NCBI RefSeq assembly: GCF_020923495.1
Contig: NZ_CP064048.1
Location: 3,845,001-3,909,000, forward strand
Reading direction: 5' to 3'
Length of the DNA: 64,000 nt
Source of the DNA: Brevibacillus sedimenti
GTDB lineage: Bacteria; Bacillota; Bacilli; Brevibacillales; Brevibacillaceae
The position numbers and the translations under genes are program-made. Below, piece after piece: positions 7,768 through 16,476 of the stretch; the stretch's first letter is position 1, and each line of letters opens with the position of its first letter. The notes below the pieces were generated by a model. The model searched no databases and was not told where the DNA came from. It saw only the letters and a program-made list of their open reading frames with translations.

Positions 7768-8571
7768 TCATTGACCACCGTGTCGCTTCAGCCACTCCAG
7801 CATCTGCCGCAGCACGTCCTCCCGCTCGGGTTCGTTCAGCACTTCGTGGCGCAGTCCGGGAAAACGGACAAAGGTGACCTCCGCCGGCAAGCCGGACGCA
7901 AACCGTTCCACTCCGTCCGGATCGACCAGTTGGTCATCTCCTGCCTGCAGCACCAGCACGGGAAGGTCAAGCCGCTCCCGCTCTTCCCAGGCGGCCCGCA
8001 TGGCCCGGTTGAGCTCCTGGAACCAGCGGACGCTCACTTTGGAATAGATGTACGGATCGTTTACGTATTCCGCCTGCACCTGCGGATCGCGGGAGACCAT
8101 GTCCGCCGTGATCCCGTTTGCCATCACCAGCCTGGGCATGGCGCGATCCAGCCATTGCGCCAGCCTGGCCTTCCACACTGGCACGTCGATCTTCAACTGC
8201 AGGCAGGGCGAACTGAGCATCAACCCGGCCAGCTGACGCCGCTTCTCATACCGCTGGACAAACCGCACCGCCACCAGACCGCCCATGCTGTGCCCCAGGA
8301 GAAAAACGGGCCGCTCGTCTCCAGCTGCCTTGAGCGCCCGCTCCGTCCAGGTTTCCACGGCGTCCAGATACTGTGAAAACGAATCAATGTGCCCCTTTTT
8401 CCCCGGCGAACGACCCCACCCGGGCAGATCCCCGCTGAATACATCCACGCGGTGGTCATTCAAAAAGGCCGCCACATGCTTGTAGCGTCCGTGATGCTCG
8501 CCAGTTCCGTGCACCAGCACGACCGCCGCGACCGGATCGGCGACCGTCCAGGCATGGAAATAGCTGTCCAT
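7768..8571 (-). CDS. Alpha/beta hydrolase, monoacylglycerol lipase / lysophospholipase type
   Basis: This 267-residue cytosolic serine hydrolase belongs to the Hydrolase_4 group. It shows the oxyanion-hole motif VLVHGTGEHHGRYKH, the nucleophile elbow LLGHSMGGLVA (Ser near residue 101), an acidic residue in LQAGDDQLVDPDG, and the catalytic His in FPGLRHEVLNEPER. This set is typical of monoacylglycerol lipases and PldB-like enzymes; the substrate cannot be set by eye. The start at 8571 has GGAGGGAGGAGA directly upstream. It is a single gene between two terminators. Confidence 0.85.
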   Translation of the reverse strand: MDSYFHAWTVADPVAAVVLVHGTGEHHGRYKHVAAFLNDHRVDVFSGDLPGWGRSPGKKGHIDSFSQYLDAVETWTERALKAAGDERPVFLLGHSMGGLVAVRFVQRYEKRRQLAGLMLSSPCLQLKIDVPVWKARLAQWLDRAMPRLVMANGITADMVSRDPQVQAEYVNDPYIYSKVSVRWFQELNRAMRAAWEERERLDLPVLVLQAGDDQLVDPDGVERFASGLPAEVTFVRFPGLRHEVLNEPEREDVLRQMLEWLKRHGGQ

Positions 8572-8590
8572 TCTCCTCCCTCCCCAAGAC

Positions 8591-8620
8591 AAAAACGGGC
8601 AGAAGGAATCCTTCTGCCCG
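8591..8620 (-). terminator. Intrinsic terminator of the DUF3055 gene
   Basis: CGGGCAGAAGGA / TCCTTCTGCCCG perfect stem followed by TTTTT on the minus strand, 3 bases after the stop codon at 8624. Confidence 0.9.
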
Positions 8621-8623
8621 ATG

Positions 8624-8923
8624 TCAGTACTGGTTATCTTCCAACGGCACCGATGGCAAACACTCCTGGAAAAACTGCGACAGCATTTCTGCTTCATTCT
8701 GGCAGTCGATCCGAAAAACCTTTTTCAGGTACTCTGGATTGACCGCGTCCTCCGAACTGAGAAGAGTGGATTGCCCCGTCTGCATACAGATGACCAGCGG
8801 CTTACCATCAAACTTGTTGGTGAAGACGATCCCAAAGTCGTGCCGTGCAAGTTCCGTCGCAACACCGAAGAAGCGCACCTGAGCAGTCTCCGCAACGTCG
8901 TACAAGTGGTCGAACCGTTCCAT
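8624..8923 (-). CDS. DUF3055 family protein
   Basis: This 99-residue cytosolic protein starts MERFDHLYDVAETAQVRF and contains DFGIVFTNKFDGKPLVICMQTGQ. That layout (short N-terminal LYD motif, then FDxxxxFTxxFxGKPLV) fits the DUF3055 family of Bacillales, whose function is unknown. GAGGAGG lies 8 bases before ATG at 8923; the upstream in-frame ATG at 8962 has no ribosome binding site. The gene is monocistronic and ends in a near-perfect terminator. Confidence 0.7.
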   Translation of the reverse strand: MERFDHLYDVAETAQVRFFGVATELARHDFGIVFTNKFDGKPLVICMQTGQSTLLSSEDAVNPEYLKKVFRIDCQNEAEMLSQFFQECLPSVPLEDNQY

Positions 8924-8997
8924 CAGCAATCCCTCCTCATAGCATTGATGTCCGAAAAGCAAATTGATGAAATTTTCGGATTGTTTATCAGTATATC

Positions 8998-9080
8998 AAA
9001 AAAAGCGGCAGATTTCCACCCCTGCCCTCGCAGCAGCCTCGTGGCCGCACAAAAGCGCCTGGGTGTTCTGCCGCCTCTTT
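8998..9080 (-). terminator. Possible long-loop terminator
   Basis: AGCGGCAGA / TCTGCCGCCT arms with a loop of about 50 bases and T7 on the minus strand side. It lies 25 bases after the regulator gene at 9104. The long loop makes it less certain. Confidence 0.4.
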
Positions 9081-9103
9081 TGCTCACCAATCCTGCTGTG
9101 ATC

Positions 9104-9628
9104 CTAGCTGATCAGATGGCGAAGGTTGGGAACGCGGTCCTCCCCTTCCTGAATCCAGCGAACTTTTTCCGCTCCATGCAACGATTGGGCGACAAACGAC
9201 AAACATTCAAAGAACAGTTCCACAACGGCCGAACTGTACCGCTCCTCCAGCTTTTCCAGCGCATAGGTGAGCCGAAATATCGACGGTACGTTCCGCCTGC
9301 TCGCTTCGATCACTTCCCGTCCCTTCTGCGTCGGGTAGACGTGCACCACGCGCCCGTCCAGCTCCGACTTTTCGATCGAGACCATCCCTTTTTCCACCAG
9401 CTTTTTGATATGAATGACGATGGAAGACGGATGCCAAAAGGTCCATTCAGCGATCTGCGTCACGCGGACGCCTTCGTAGCAGTAAATGATCCAGAGAATA
9501 TTCAATTGCACGGACGAATCCAGCTCCGCTTCCTTGGCCGCCCGTTCCCAGTCTTCCTTGTTGACGACATCAATGGCGCGCATCGTGTTTAATGCTTCAT
9601 AAACGTTTCGAATTGAAACCTCGTGCAT
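9104..9628 (-). CDS. MarR-type winged-helix transcriptional regulator
   Basis: This 174-residue protein has a central winged helix: LNILWIIYCYEGVRVTQIAEW, recognition helix HPSSIVIHIKKLVEKG, then the wing SELDGRVVHVYPTQKG. The layout is that of MarR regulators and resembles the Hpr/ScoC subgroup (LxILWIxYxxxGxxxxxIA), though it lacks the long ScoC C-terminal tail. ATG at 9628 was chosen because GGAGG lies 10 bases before it; two upstream ATGs (9658, 9637) have poorer spacing. The regulated genes are not evident; no operator-like repeat stands out nearby. Confidence 0.75.
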   Translation of the reverse strand: MHEVSIRNVYEALNTMRAIDVVNKEDWERAAKEAELDSSVQLNILWIIYCYEGVRVTQIAEWTFWHPSSIVIHIKKLVEKGMVSIEKSELDGRVVHVYPTQKGREVIEASRRNVPSIFRLTYALEKLEERYSSAVVELFFECLSFVAQSLHGAEKVRWIQEGEDRVPNLRHLIS

Positions 9629-9812
9629 CGGGTCCATTCCTCCACGATCCTTTATCATTGTTTCTCTTTCCTGTAATGAATGTGATATTTATTTTACACT
9701 TTTCAGAAAAGACGCGCAATTATTTTCCTTGTAACATGTCGCATTGCCAATGAGTGGCAGGAAATGCTACACTAATCGCAAGAGATTCCCGGGACTAGGA
9801 GTGACGGCAATC

Positions 9813-10241
9813 GTGAACCTGAAATCGGCCTACATCTATTTCGTGGAAGGTTCCACAGCCACGAAAGCAGACATCGACGACGTCAAGGCAAAGTTTGAGC
9901 GATACATTGAGATGACGAAAAAAACGGGGGAACAACTGGGGTGGACCTACGCGGACGCCGCCTTTCCGTACGTGATCGAGGAGCGGCCGGAAGGGAAGGG
10001 TTCCTGGTTTTTGCTGAAAGGCAAGGATCCCAATCTTTACAAGGCCATCATCGTGGGCGTGGGCTCCCGCGAGGAGAACGGCCAGGAGCAGTTTTTCATT
10101 CAGGTCTCCCTGCCGGAGTCGGCCACGCACGGCGATATGAACAAGGCAAATGAATTCTGCCGCTATTTGGCCCGCGAATACAAGGCGGAGCTGCACCTGT
10201 TCAACAAACGCATCCAGTACTTCCAGCCGCGCAAACCGTGA
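9813..10241 (+). CDS. DUF1885 family protein
   Basis: This 142-residue cytosolic protein has the family pattern SAYIYFVEGS, then GEQLGWTYADAAFPYVI, then PEGKGSWFLLKGKDP. These match DUF1885, a small Bacillaceae family with solved structures but no known function. A GTG start at 9813 was chosen because AGGAG lies 11 bases upstream and the family begins close to this point. The reading frame extends to an ATG at 9744, but the extra residues are low-quality. A terminator follows directly. Confidence 0.8.
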   Translation: MNLKSAYIYFVEGSTATKADIDDVKAKFERYIEMTKKTGEQLGWTYADAAFPYVIEERPEGKGSWFLLKGKDPNLYKAIIVGVGSREENGQEQFFIQVSLPESATHGDMNKANEFCRYLAREYKAELHLFNKRIQYFQPRKP

Positions 10242-10254
10242 GCGGCCGGACGAC

Positions 10255-10289
10255 AAAAAAAGGCTCTCCCGAGTGGAGAGCCGTTTTAA
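10255..10289. terminator. Bidirectional terminator between convergent genes
   Basis: AAAAAGGCTCTCC / GGAGAGCCGTTTT stem between the DUF1885 gene (plus) and the DUF4912 gene (minus). Confidence 0.85.
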
Positions 10290-10301
10290 TGCGTACGTTG
10301 A

Positions 10302-10664
10302 TCAAATCGGTTGAGATCGGGACAGCGAATAAAATCTGCCATCAACCATTCGAATCCCCAAATCCACACAGTAGCGCAAGCCCTGTGTGACGCCGTAGAG
10401 GATCCACTCCGATGAGCGGTGGTTAATGTCAAAGTCAGTGTAGAGGTCGGTGCCGTCGTTGCGGATCTCGTTGCGGTCTGTCACATCAAAGAGGCGGAGG
10501 ACAAATGGCAGTTCGGCAAACGGGATGGCAAATTTCCGCTCCACTTCCCGTTCGAACTCCTTTGTCATGTGCCATTGGGCCAGGATCGAATGCTCATCTT
10601 TCCAGGCAATCCGTATACTCGGGCCTTCTATGTCTGTGGATGACCGCGCGGGATTTGTCTCCAT
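10302..10664 (-). CDS. DUF4912 family protein
   Basis: This protein of about 120 residues has SIRIAWKDEHSILAQWHMTKE near the N-terminus, FVLRLFDVTD in the middle, and the C-terminal pattern WILYGVTQGLRYCVDLGI..DGRFYSLSRS. The order 'aromatic-W strand, LRLxDVT, then W...V..G..Y.x.LG....FxxxxRS' is that of DUF4912, a small beta-rich family of unknown function found in Bacillales. The start is uncertain: ATG 10664 follows GGGAG at short distance, and an upstream ATG at 10700 is possible. Confidence 0.65.
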   Translation of the reverse strand: METNPARSSTDIEGPSIRIAWKDEHSILAQWHMTKEFEREVERKFAIPFAELPFVLRLFDVTDRNEIRNDGTDLYTDFDINHRSSEWILYGVTQGLRYCVDLGIRMVDGRFYSLSRSQPI

Positions 10665-10787
10665 TCGCTCCCATCGTTCCTTTCTCTCATGTACTTGCAT
10701 CAGGGTGACGCAAAACGTCATTTGTTACTCATTATACCATGACAACAAGCCATGTGGAAACGCGACCAAGCCAATTTTCTCATTGGG

Positions 10788-11381
10788 CTATCGTCCGACG
10801 GTAAAGCTGTTTTCACCGACGGTGATGTACTCGTTGGACTTCTCTGTCTTCATCTGCAGCTGCACTTTGTACGTTCCGTACAGTTCCAATTTGGTGGAGA
10901 CAAACGGTTCGGAGAAGTAGAAGCTGTTGGCGTTCAGCGTCGAGTACTTCCACTCTTTGCCGTGGTCTACCTCTTTGCCGTCCGGGCCGATCAGCACCAG
11001 GCGCAGCCTCAGGTCTTTCGTCACCGGCGCGTCATCCACCTCGACAAACACGTTAAACGTCCGGGGCACGTCCTTGTCGCTGTACCCTTTGATCGGATTG
11101 CTGAAAATGATGTTCTTGTTGCGGGATTGCTGAATGCCTTCCAGCACGAGAATATTGACGTTCGGCTTGACGATCTCCAGTTTTCCGGAGCGTTGATCGT
11201 ACTCGACAAAGCCTCCCATCCGCTTGACCAGTTTCTGCATCGAAGCGCTCGTGGAAGCGGGCAAGCTGTCGACGATGCGCTCGCCGCTCAGATAGACCCG
11301 CATCGCGCCTTCGCCCAGGGCCGTGCTTCCAACTCCGGCGATCGTCAGCAACAACAGGGCAGACAACCATGCTTTCTTCAT
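10788..11381 (-). CDS. Secreted protein of unknown function
   Basis: This 197-residue protein has a clear signal peptide (MKKAWLSALLLLTIAGVGSTALGEG). A short region resembling a copper-amine-oxidase-N-like stalk follows (VKRMGGFVEYDQRSGKLEIVKP). The remaining beta-rich domain looks immunoglobulin-like, with alternating strands and YGTYKVQLQMKTEKSNEYI near the end. GGAGGATTGTGAC precedes ATG at 11381. The family is not recognised with confidence. It probably acts outside the membrane as a binding or sensing domain, which is inference from the signal and fold pattern. Confidence 0.65.
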   Translation of the reverse strand: MKKAWLSALLLLTIAGVGSTALGEGAMRVYLSGERIVDSLPASTSASMQKLVKRMGGFVEYDQRSGKLEIVKPNVNILVLEGIQQSRNKNIIFSNPIKGYSDKDVPRTFNVFVEVDDAPVTKDLRLRLVLIGPDGKEVDHGKEWKYSTLNANSFYFSEPFVSTKLELYGTYKVQLQMKTEKSNEYITVGENSFTVGR

Positions 11382-11566
11382 GTCACAATCCTCCAGTATG
11401 TTCTGCGCCTCTCTCAGCGCGTAATTTCCCAATTTCTTTTGCATTAACTTATACGCCCAAGCCGGCAAATAGTTGTGGTCGCCACGCAAACTTTTTTCAC
11501 AATATCCACAATATCCACAGGCGGATCTCGTGCTGGAGGAAGGACTTATCAACACTCTATTCAGAT

Positions 11567-11598
11567 AAAAGAAAAAGCGACTCGCGTGGAGTCGCTTC
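11567..11598 (-). terminator. Terminator-like hairpin 160 bases after the DAP operon
   Basis: AAGCGACTC / GAGTCGCTT stem followed by TTTTTCTTTT on the minus strand. It is the first terminator after ykuR. Confidence 0.75.
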
Positions 11599-11759
11599 AG
11601 CATGCAGACAAAGTCCGAGGCGCATGGGAGATCGGGCCCGCTCGCTCGCTTGACGCCCAGCACAGAAGCGGATGAAGTCCGCTCCAAAACGAGACGCGGG
11701 GCCCATCCCTCCATGCGACGATGTACATTGTCTACGGCTTCGGTTGATGAATGGGTCGC

Positions 11760-12905
11760 TCAGATCGGCCATTCCTCCTGTCCGGACAGCCAGGTCAGAT
11801 AGTCCGTCACCAGGCTGATTGCGATGTCGATCGCCCGCTCGTCCGGTTCGATCTTTGCATGATGCAGGCCGTAGGGGGTATTCACCCCGAGCCAGAACAA
11901 AAAGCCGGGGATTTCTGACAGGAAAAAGCCGAAGTCCTCTCCCGTCATCGCTTCGCTGCAGCGAATCGGCGTGATGTCCGGGCGCTGGGTGCCCACCCAC
12001 TCCATGAACTGCTCCGTCAGCAGCTCATGATTGTACACCTGGCAGTACCCGCAGCCGTAATCGATGGCAGCCGTGCACTCGAAACCCGCTTCGATACCTT
12101 TGACCAGCGCCTCGATGCGGCTTTTCACCCGGGCCATCGACTCCAGCGACATCGTCCGGATTGTTCCTTCCAACCGCGCTGTTTCCGCGATGATGTTCTG
12201 CCGGGTGCCCCCTTCGATTTTGCCCACCGTCACGACGGCCGCATCGAGCGGATCGACGTTGCGGGCCACAATCGACTGCAGCTGCGTCACCAGATGGCTG
12301 GCCGCCACCACCATGTCGTTTGCCTTGTGGGGAAAGGCCGCGTGCCCCCCTTTGCCGGTCAGCTCAATCATCAGCTCCGAGGTGTTGGCAAACAGGATAC
12401 CCGGCTTGGTGGCGATGTGTCCCACCGGGTACTCCGGCGCGATATGCAGCGCAAAGATGCAGTCAGGCCGCCACTCAGCAAATTCTTCGCTCTCCATCAT
12501 CGGCTTGGCGCCGCCCGGTCCTTCTTCGGCCGGCTGAAACACGAAGAGCAGATCGTCATCGACGGGATGGTGCACAAAATGGGTCAGAATGCCCAGCCCG
12601 ATCGCCATGTGCATGTCGTGGCCGCAGGCGTGCATGTACCCCTCGTGCTTGGAGCGGAACGGATAGGTCGTCTCCTCCCGGATCGGCAGACCATCCATGT
12701 CCGCCCGCCAGGCGATCGTCCGCCTGGGATGAAGCCCGCGCACCCTGACGAGAATGCCGGTGCGCCAGGTCCTGATCTGCAGGCGCTCCTGCGGCAGCCG
12801 CTCCAGATAGTCCAGCAGGTAGCGCTGCGTTTTGTACTCCGCAAAACCGGGTTCAGGTATTTGATGCAAGTCGCGGCGAATCTGCACAAACGCAGAATCG
12901 GTCAT
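11760..12905 (-). CDS. ykuR: N-acetyldiaminopimelate deacetylase (M20 family)
   Basis: This 381-residue metallo-amidohydrolase belongs to the M20D group. The metal-binding motifs [15 protein letters not shown] and [14 protein letters not shown], and the dimerisation-domain [19 protein letters not shown], are all present. It is expected to remove the acetyl group from N-acetyl-LL-diaminopimelate in the acetylase branch of lysine synthesis. The assignment among M20 amidohydrolases comes from its place as third gene after dapH, as with B. subtilis ykuQ-ykuR. Only 4 bases separate it from the aminotransferase gene upstream, so the operon is tight and under lysine-riboswitch control. Confidence 0.88.
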   Translation of the reverse strand: MTDSAFVQIRRDLHQIPEPGFAEYKTQRYLLDYLERLPQERLQIRTWRTGILVRVRGLHPRRTIAWRADMDGLPIREETTYPFRSKHEGYMHACGHDMHMAIGLGILTHFVHHPVDDDLLFVFQPAEEGPGGAKPMMESEEFAEWRPDCIFALHIAPEYPVGHIATKPGILFANTSELMIELTGKGGHAAFPHKANDMVVAASHLVTQLQSIVARNVDPLDAAVVTVGKIEGGTRQNIIAETARLEGTIRTMSLESMARVKSRIEALVKGIEAGFECTAAIDYGCGYCQVYNHELLTEQFMEWVGTQRPDITPIRCSEAMTGEDFGFFLSEIPGFLFWLGVNTPYGLHHAKIEPDERAIDIAISLVTDYLTWLSGQEEWPI

Positions 12906-12909
12906 CCCT

Positions 12910-14127
12910 CTACACTTCCTTTCCGGTGCCGAGCGCCGTCAGCTGACGGGCAAACTCGTCGATAAACCGGTCCACATCTGCCCGCGTCAAGGTAAGCGGA
13001 GGCAGCAGGCGGACGATCGTCTTTTGCGTCACGTCGACGAGGAAGCCCGCAGCCAGCAGGTTTTGCTGCAGCCGGGCCGCTTCTTCGGGTGTAACGTTCA
13101 GCGGAATGCCCACCATCATCCCTTTGCCGCGCAGTGCATGAAGCTGCTCCGGCAGGCGGTGTCTCAGCTCTTCCAGACGGCCCCACAGGTAGCCGATCAC
13201 GTCGCTCACCTGGTCACAAAAAGCCGGGTCGAGCAATTCGTCCAGCACCGCATTGCCCAGCGCGGCGGAGAGCGGCGAGGGCGCAAAGGTGGTGCCGTGA
13301 TCCCCCGGCTTGAACAGATTCATCAGCCGTTGGCCGGCGATCACCCCGCCGAGCGGCAGACCGCCGCCCACTCCTTTGGCAAACAGGATCAAATCAGGCG
13401 TCACTCCGGCGTGCTGATACGCGAACAGACGACCCGTTCGTCCCATGCCGGTCTGGATTTCATCCATGGCAAACAGCACGCCCTCTTCCCGGCAGATCGC
13501 CTCCGCTTCCCGCAGAAACGCTTCGGAAAGCGGCACCACACCGCCGGAGCCGAGCACCGGCTCCATCAGGAGGGCGGCTGGCTTTTCGCTGCGGCAGACG
13601 GCGCGAAGCTGTTCTGCGTCTTCTGCATCCAGCTCGTAGACGGGAAAGTCAGGCTGGGGAAAATCCTGATAGACATGGGGCTGCCGCGTCAGCCGCACCG
13701 CTCCCAGCGTGCGCCCATGGAAACTGTTGCGCAGGACGGCGATACCCGACCGGCCGGCCCCCTCCGCTTTTGTCCATTTGTGAATCAGCTTGATCGCCGC
13801 TTCCGTCGCCTCCGCCCCGGAGTTGGAGAAAAAGACCTTGCCGGGGATGGTGTTGTCGATCAGCCGCTGTGCCAGCCGGATCGCCGGCGGGTTGAGAAAG
13901 ATGTTGGAGATGTGCAAAAACCGCTCGCCCTGCTCCCGGAGCGCCTGGACAATCCGCGGATGGGAGTGGCCGAGAACATTGACGGCCAGTCCGGTAAACA
14001 GGTCAAGATACGCCCGGCCGTCGGTGTCGTACAGATAGTTGCCCTCTCCTCTGGCGATTGCGATCGGCAGCCGTTTGTACGTCGGGACGATGTACTGTTC
14101 GTCGAGTGAACGCCAGTCCGTAGCCAT
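12910..14127 (-). CDS. Class III (ArgD-like) aminotransferase in the diaminopimelate operon
   Basis: This 405-residue PLP enzyme has class III landmarks: [16 protein letters not shown], the [14 protein letters not shown] cofactor segment, the PLP lysine in [16 protein letters not shown], and [17 protein letters not shown]. By sequence it looks like acetylornithine aminotransferase (ArgD). Its position between dapH and ykuR suggests that it acts on N-acetyl-L-2-amino-6-oxopimelate, the missing step of the pathway. B. subtilis uses a class I enzyme (PatA) for that step, encoded elsewhere. The start is not firm: ATG at 14127 has AGGAG 14 bases upstream. Confidence 0.8.
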   Translation of the reverse strand: MATDWRSLDEQYIVPTYKRLPIAIARGEGNYLYDTDGRAYLDLFTGLAVNVLGHSHPRIVQALREQGERFLHISNIFLNPPAIRLAQRLIDNTIPGKVFFSNSGAEATEAAIKLIHKWTKAEGAGRSGIAVLRNSFHGRTLGAVRLTRQPHVYQDFPQPDFPVYELDAEDAEQLRAVCRSEKPAALLMEPVLGSGGVVPLSEAFLREAEAICREEGVLFAMDEIQTGMGRTGRLFAYQHAGVTPDLILFAKGVGGGLPLGGVIAGQRLMNLFKPGDHGTTFAPSPLSAALGNAVLDELLDPAFCDQVSDVIGYLWGRLEELRHRLPEQLHALRGKGMMVGIPLNVTPEEAARLQQNLLAAGFLVDVTQKTIVRLLPPLTLTRADVDRFIDEFARQLTALGTGKEV

Positions 14128-14143
14128 CTTCTCACTCACGCTC

Positions 14144-14854
14144 CTACAGTTGCCGCAGCTCCTGCTTGATTTCCGTCTTGGAGCGTGTCTTTTCGTCGAT
14201 CTGCTTGATGATGCGCGCCGGAGTGCCAGCCACGACCACGTTCGGCGGAACGTCCTCGATGACGACCGCACCGGCAGCCACGACGGAACCTTTGCCGACG
14301 CGAACGCCTTCCAGAATCACCGCGTTGGCACCGACTACCACGTCGTCTTCAATCACGACCGGCTGGGCGGACGGCGGTTCGATCACGCCTGCGATGACTG
14401 CACCGGCACCGATGTGGCAGTTTTTCCCGATAGTGCCGCGGCCGCCGACCACCACGTTCATGTCGATCATCGTTCCTTCTCCGATGACAGCGCCAATGTT
14501 GATCACGGCCCCCATCATGATGACGGCGTTGTTGCCGATGCTCACCTGGTCGCGGATGATCGCGCCCGGCTCGATGCGCGCCTGGATGCCTTTCGTGTCC
14601 AGCAGCGGAATGGCGGAGTTGCGGCGGTCGCTTTCCACCACGTAATCGGCGATTTTATCCTTATGCTGTTGCAGCACCGGCTCGATTTCCTTCCATTCGC
14701 CGAAGACCACGCCCGTGCCGTTGCTGATAAACGTTTTGGCGCTTGGGCCGAAGTCGATGCCGTCCAGCTCCCCTTTCAGGTATACCTTCACCGGCGTTTT
14801 CTTTTCGCTTTTTTGAATAAACGAGATAATTTCATGCGCATCCATCATGTTCAC
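14144..14854 (-). CDS. dapH: Tetrahydrodipicolinate N-acetyltransferase
   Basis: This 236-residue enzyme acetylates tetrahydrodipicolinate, the first committed step of the acetylated diaminopimelate route to lysine and cell-wall peptide. The N-terminal DapH domain ([22 protein letters not shown]) is followed by left-handed beta-helix hexapeptides from about residue 90 ([20 protein letters not shown], then [20 protein letters not shown]). GGAGG lies 9 bases before a GTG at 14854; ATG 14848 and 14845 are alternatives with longer spacing. It is the first gene of a three-gene operon behind a lysine riboswitch. Confidence 0.93.
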   Translation of the reverse strand: MNMMDAHEIISFIQKSEKKTPVKVYLKGELDGIDFGPSAKTFISNGTGVVFGEWKEIEPVLQQHKDKIADYVVESDRRNSAIPLLDTKGIQARIEPGAIIRDQVSIGNNAVIMMGAVINIGAVIGEGTMIDMNVVVGGRGTIGKNCHIGAGAVIAGVIEPPSAQPVVIEDDVVVGANAVILEGVRVGKGSVVAAGAVVIEDVPPNVVVAGTPARIIKQIDEKTRSKTEIKQELRQL

Positions 14855-14887
14855 TGTGAATCTCCTCCATCACATGTATGTGAAAAT

Positions 14888-15125
14888 GTAGAAAAAGCAA
14901 TGAGTGCAGACGCTATCCTCATTGCTTTTTTGATACCTGAAAGCAAACCGTAAATAGCGCTCCACGAAAGGCCGTGCCTTTCATGACAGGGCGACCGTTG
15001 TTCACGGGAACCCCAGCCCTCGCCGTCCGAGGGGTACGGCCAGAACTTCGGCGCCTTGGCCTTTCCGTCTTTCCACGCCCCCCGCGTTTGTATGGCAAGA
15101 CGTACTCTTCCGCAGCGCACCTCTA
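14888..15125 (-). ncRNA. Lysine riboswitch (L-box) with terminator, upstream of dapH
   Basis: Reading the minus strand from 15125, the leader has AGAGGTGCGCTGC, GAAGAGTACG, GGAAAGGCCAAGGCGCCGAAG, AACGGTCGCCCTGTCATGA and TTTCGTGGAGCGCTAT. These follow the L-box consensus in the right order. A terminator stem (AAAAAGCAATGAG / CTCATTGCTTTTT, 14890-14933) follows the aptamer and lies 35 bases before the dapH start. When lysine is bound, the terminator should form and shut off the DAP operon. This fits the family mechanism; no experiment is implied. Confidence 0.92.
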
Positions 15126-15135
15126 TTTGTTAATG

Positions 15136-15163
15136 GTTATGGAATTTCCTTTTACTCTATCAA
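15136..15163 (-). promoter_or_regulatory. Promoter of the L-box / dapH operon
   Basis: TTGATA (complement of 15158-15163) and CATAAC (15136-15141) with a 16-base spacer on the minus strand, placing the start just before the L-box aptamer. Confidence 0.5.
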
Positions 15164-15214
15164 AATCCTCCCCGGGTGGCAACATCTGAATGAAGAAGAA
15201 GCGAAACATAATAG

Positions 15215-15268
15215 TTGACAACGATAATCATTTTCATTATCTTGTAATTGAAAATGATAACCATTATC
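15215..15268 (+). promoter_or_regulatory. Flavodoxin promoter with two Fur boxes
   Basis: TTGACA at 15215-15220 and TATCTT at 15238-15243 with a 17-base spacer. Two 19-mers match the Fur box GATAATGATAATCATTATC: 15223-15241 (16 of 19) across the spacer and -10, and 15250-15268 (17 of 19) just downstream. This layout predicts strong repression by Fur when iron is plentiful. Confidence 0.88.
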
Positions 15269-15282
15269 TATTCGGAGGGCTT

Positions 15283-15726
15283 ATGAAAACGATAATTCTC
15301 GTTTATGCAAGCATGACAGGAAACACCCGGGAGATGGCCGATGCGATCGTCGAGGGCATTCGCTCGGCGGGAATCGAACCGGAGGTAAAGGAAGTGCTGG
15401 ACTGCTCCGCTTCCGATTTGGCCGACTATGACGGCATTGTGCTTGGTGCCTACACGTGGGGAGACGGAGAACTGCCAGACGAGTTTCTGGATTTTTACGA
15501 AGAGATGGAAGGGCTTGACCTGCGGGGCAAAAAAGCGGCGGTATTCGGCTCTTGCGACTCCGGCTACGAAAAAGTGGGAGCCGCCGTCGACATTCTGCTG
15601 GAAAAAGTAACTGCGCTGGGCGCAGACGTCCCGTTGAACGGGTTGAAGGTGGAACTGTCCCCGTCCGCCCAGGAGAAGGAAACCTGCCGGGAATTCGGAC
15701 GTTCGTTTGCACAGTCGCTGATGTAG
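15283..15726 (+). CDS. Short-chain flavodoxin (YkuN/YkuP-like)
   Basis: This 147-residue FMN electron carrier has the phosphate loop VYASMTGNTREMADAI at the N-terminus, YTWGDGELPDEF in the isoalloxazine region, and FGSCDSGYEKVGAAVD after it. Flavodoxins replace ferredoxin when iron is scarce, which fits the two Fur boxes in its promoter. In B. subtilis the Fur-controlled ykuN-ykuO-ykuP genes lie directly before ykuQ-ykuR (dapH and the deacetylase). Here a single flavodoxin lies divergent from the same two genes, so the neighbourhood is conserved but rearranged. ATG 15283 has GGAGGG 4 bases upstream. Confidence 0.92.
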   Translation: MKTIILVYASMTGNTREMADAIVEGIRSAGIEPEVKEVLDCSASDLADYDGIVLGAYTWGDGELPDEFLDFYEEMEGLDLRGKKAAVFGSCDSGYEKVGAAVDILLEKVTALGADVPLNGLKVELSPSAQEKETCREFGRSFAQSLM

Positions 15727-15851
15727 CAAAAGAGCGCTAGCGCCCCATCCGTACGGTTCCGGCCAATCTGCCAAGCCGTCTTTTCAAAAAGGACGCATAC
15801 GTGATACACTGGCGGTCCAGATTCTATCAAGAGGATAAGGAGGACCGCCCC

Positions 15852-16397
15852 ATGTCTTCACAGGCACCCAGCGTGTACATCCGCCCCCTGACGGCAAATG
15901 ACGCACCGGCCATGTTGGACCTGCGCGTTCGCAATCAGGCGTTTCTTCAACCGTTTGAACCGATCCGTCCCGCGTCGTTTTTTACCCTGGAGGGACAGCG
16001 GGAGCAGCTGGCGTCCGCCGAGCGCGACTTCGCGGCGGGTACCGCCTACGCATTTGGCGTTTTTCTGCGTGAAGGCGACGAGCTGATCGGCCGCGTCAAC
16101 CTTACCAACATCGTGCGTGGCGCCTGGCAAAACGCCACCATCGGCTACTTTCTCGACCAGTCATGTGGCGGACGCGGCTGTATGACGCAGGCCGTCCGGC
16201 AGGTGCTGGATTTTGCGTTTGCCAAAGCCGAACTGCACCGCGTACAGGCGGCGGTCATGCCGCGCAACACGGCCTCCATCCGCGTGCTGGAAAAGACCGG
16301 CTTCCGCCGGGAAGGGCTGTCGCTTCGGTATCTGCAGATCAACGGCGTCTGGGAAGACCACCTGATCTTCGCGATCACGAGCGAGGAGTGGGCGTAA
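15852..16397 (+). CDS. GNAT family N-acetyltransferase, RimJ/RimL type
   Basis: This 181-residue acetyl-CoA-dependent acyltransferase starts with the usual IRPLTANDAPAMLDLR. It has GRVNLTNIVRGAWQNATIGYF in motif D/A, the acetyl-CoA loop QSCGGRGCMTQAV, and the RimJ signature ELHRVQAAVMPRNTASIRVLEKTGFRREG (in part). Family members acetylate protein N-termini or small molecules; the substrate is unknown. The second Gly-rich part of the loop contains Cys where Gln/Gly-x-Gly/Ala is common, a minor variation. AAGGAGG precedes ATG 15852 by 8 bases. The gene is monocistronic. Confidence 0.85.
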   Translation: MSSQAPSVYIRPLTANDAPAMLDLRVRNQAFLQPFEPIRPASFFTLEGQREQLASAERDFAAGTAYAFGVFLREGDELIGRVNLTNIVRGAWQNATIGYFLDQSCGGRGCMTQAVRQVLDFAFAKAELHRVQAAVMPRNTASIRVLEKTGFRREGLSLRYLQINGVWEDHLIFAITSEEWA

Positions 16398-16429
16398 AGC
16401 GGCCAGTCCCGTGCCGCCCTGGCAGCGGG

Positions 16430-16476
16430 AAAGCCGGAGCGCACGGGACATCCTGCCCGTCAGGCTCCGGCTTCTT
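16430..16476 (+). terminator. Terminator between convergent genes
   Basis: AAGCCGGAGC / GCTCCGGCTT stem with TTCTT after it. Its right arm overlaps the end of the convergent EcsC gene. Confidence 0.65.
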
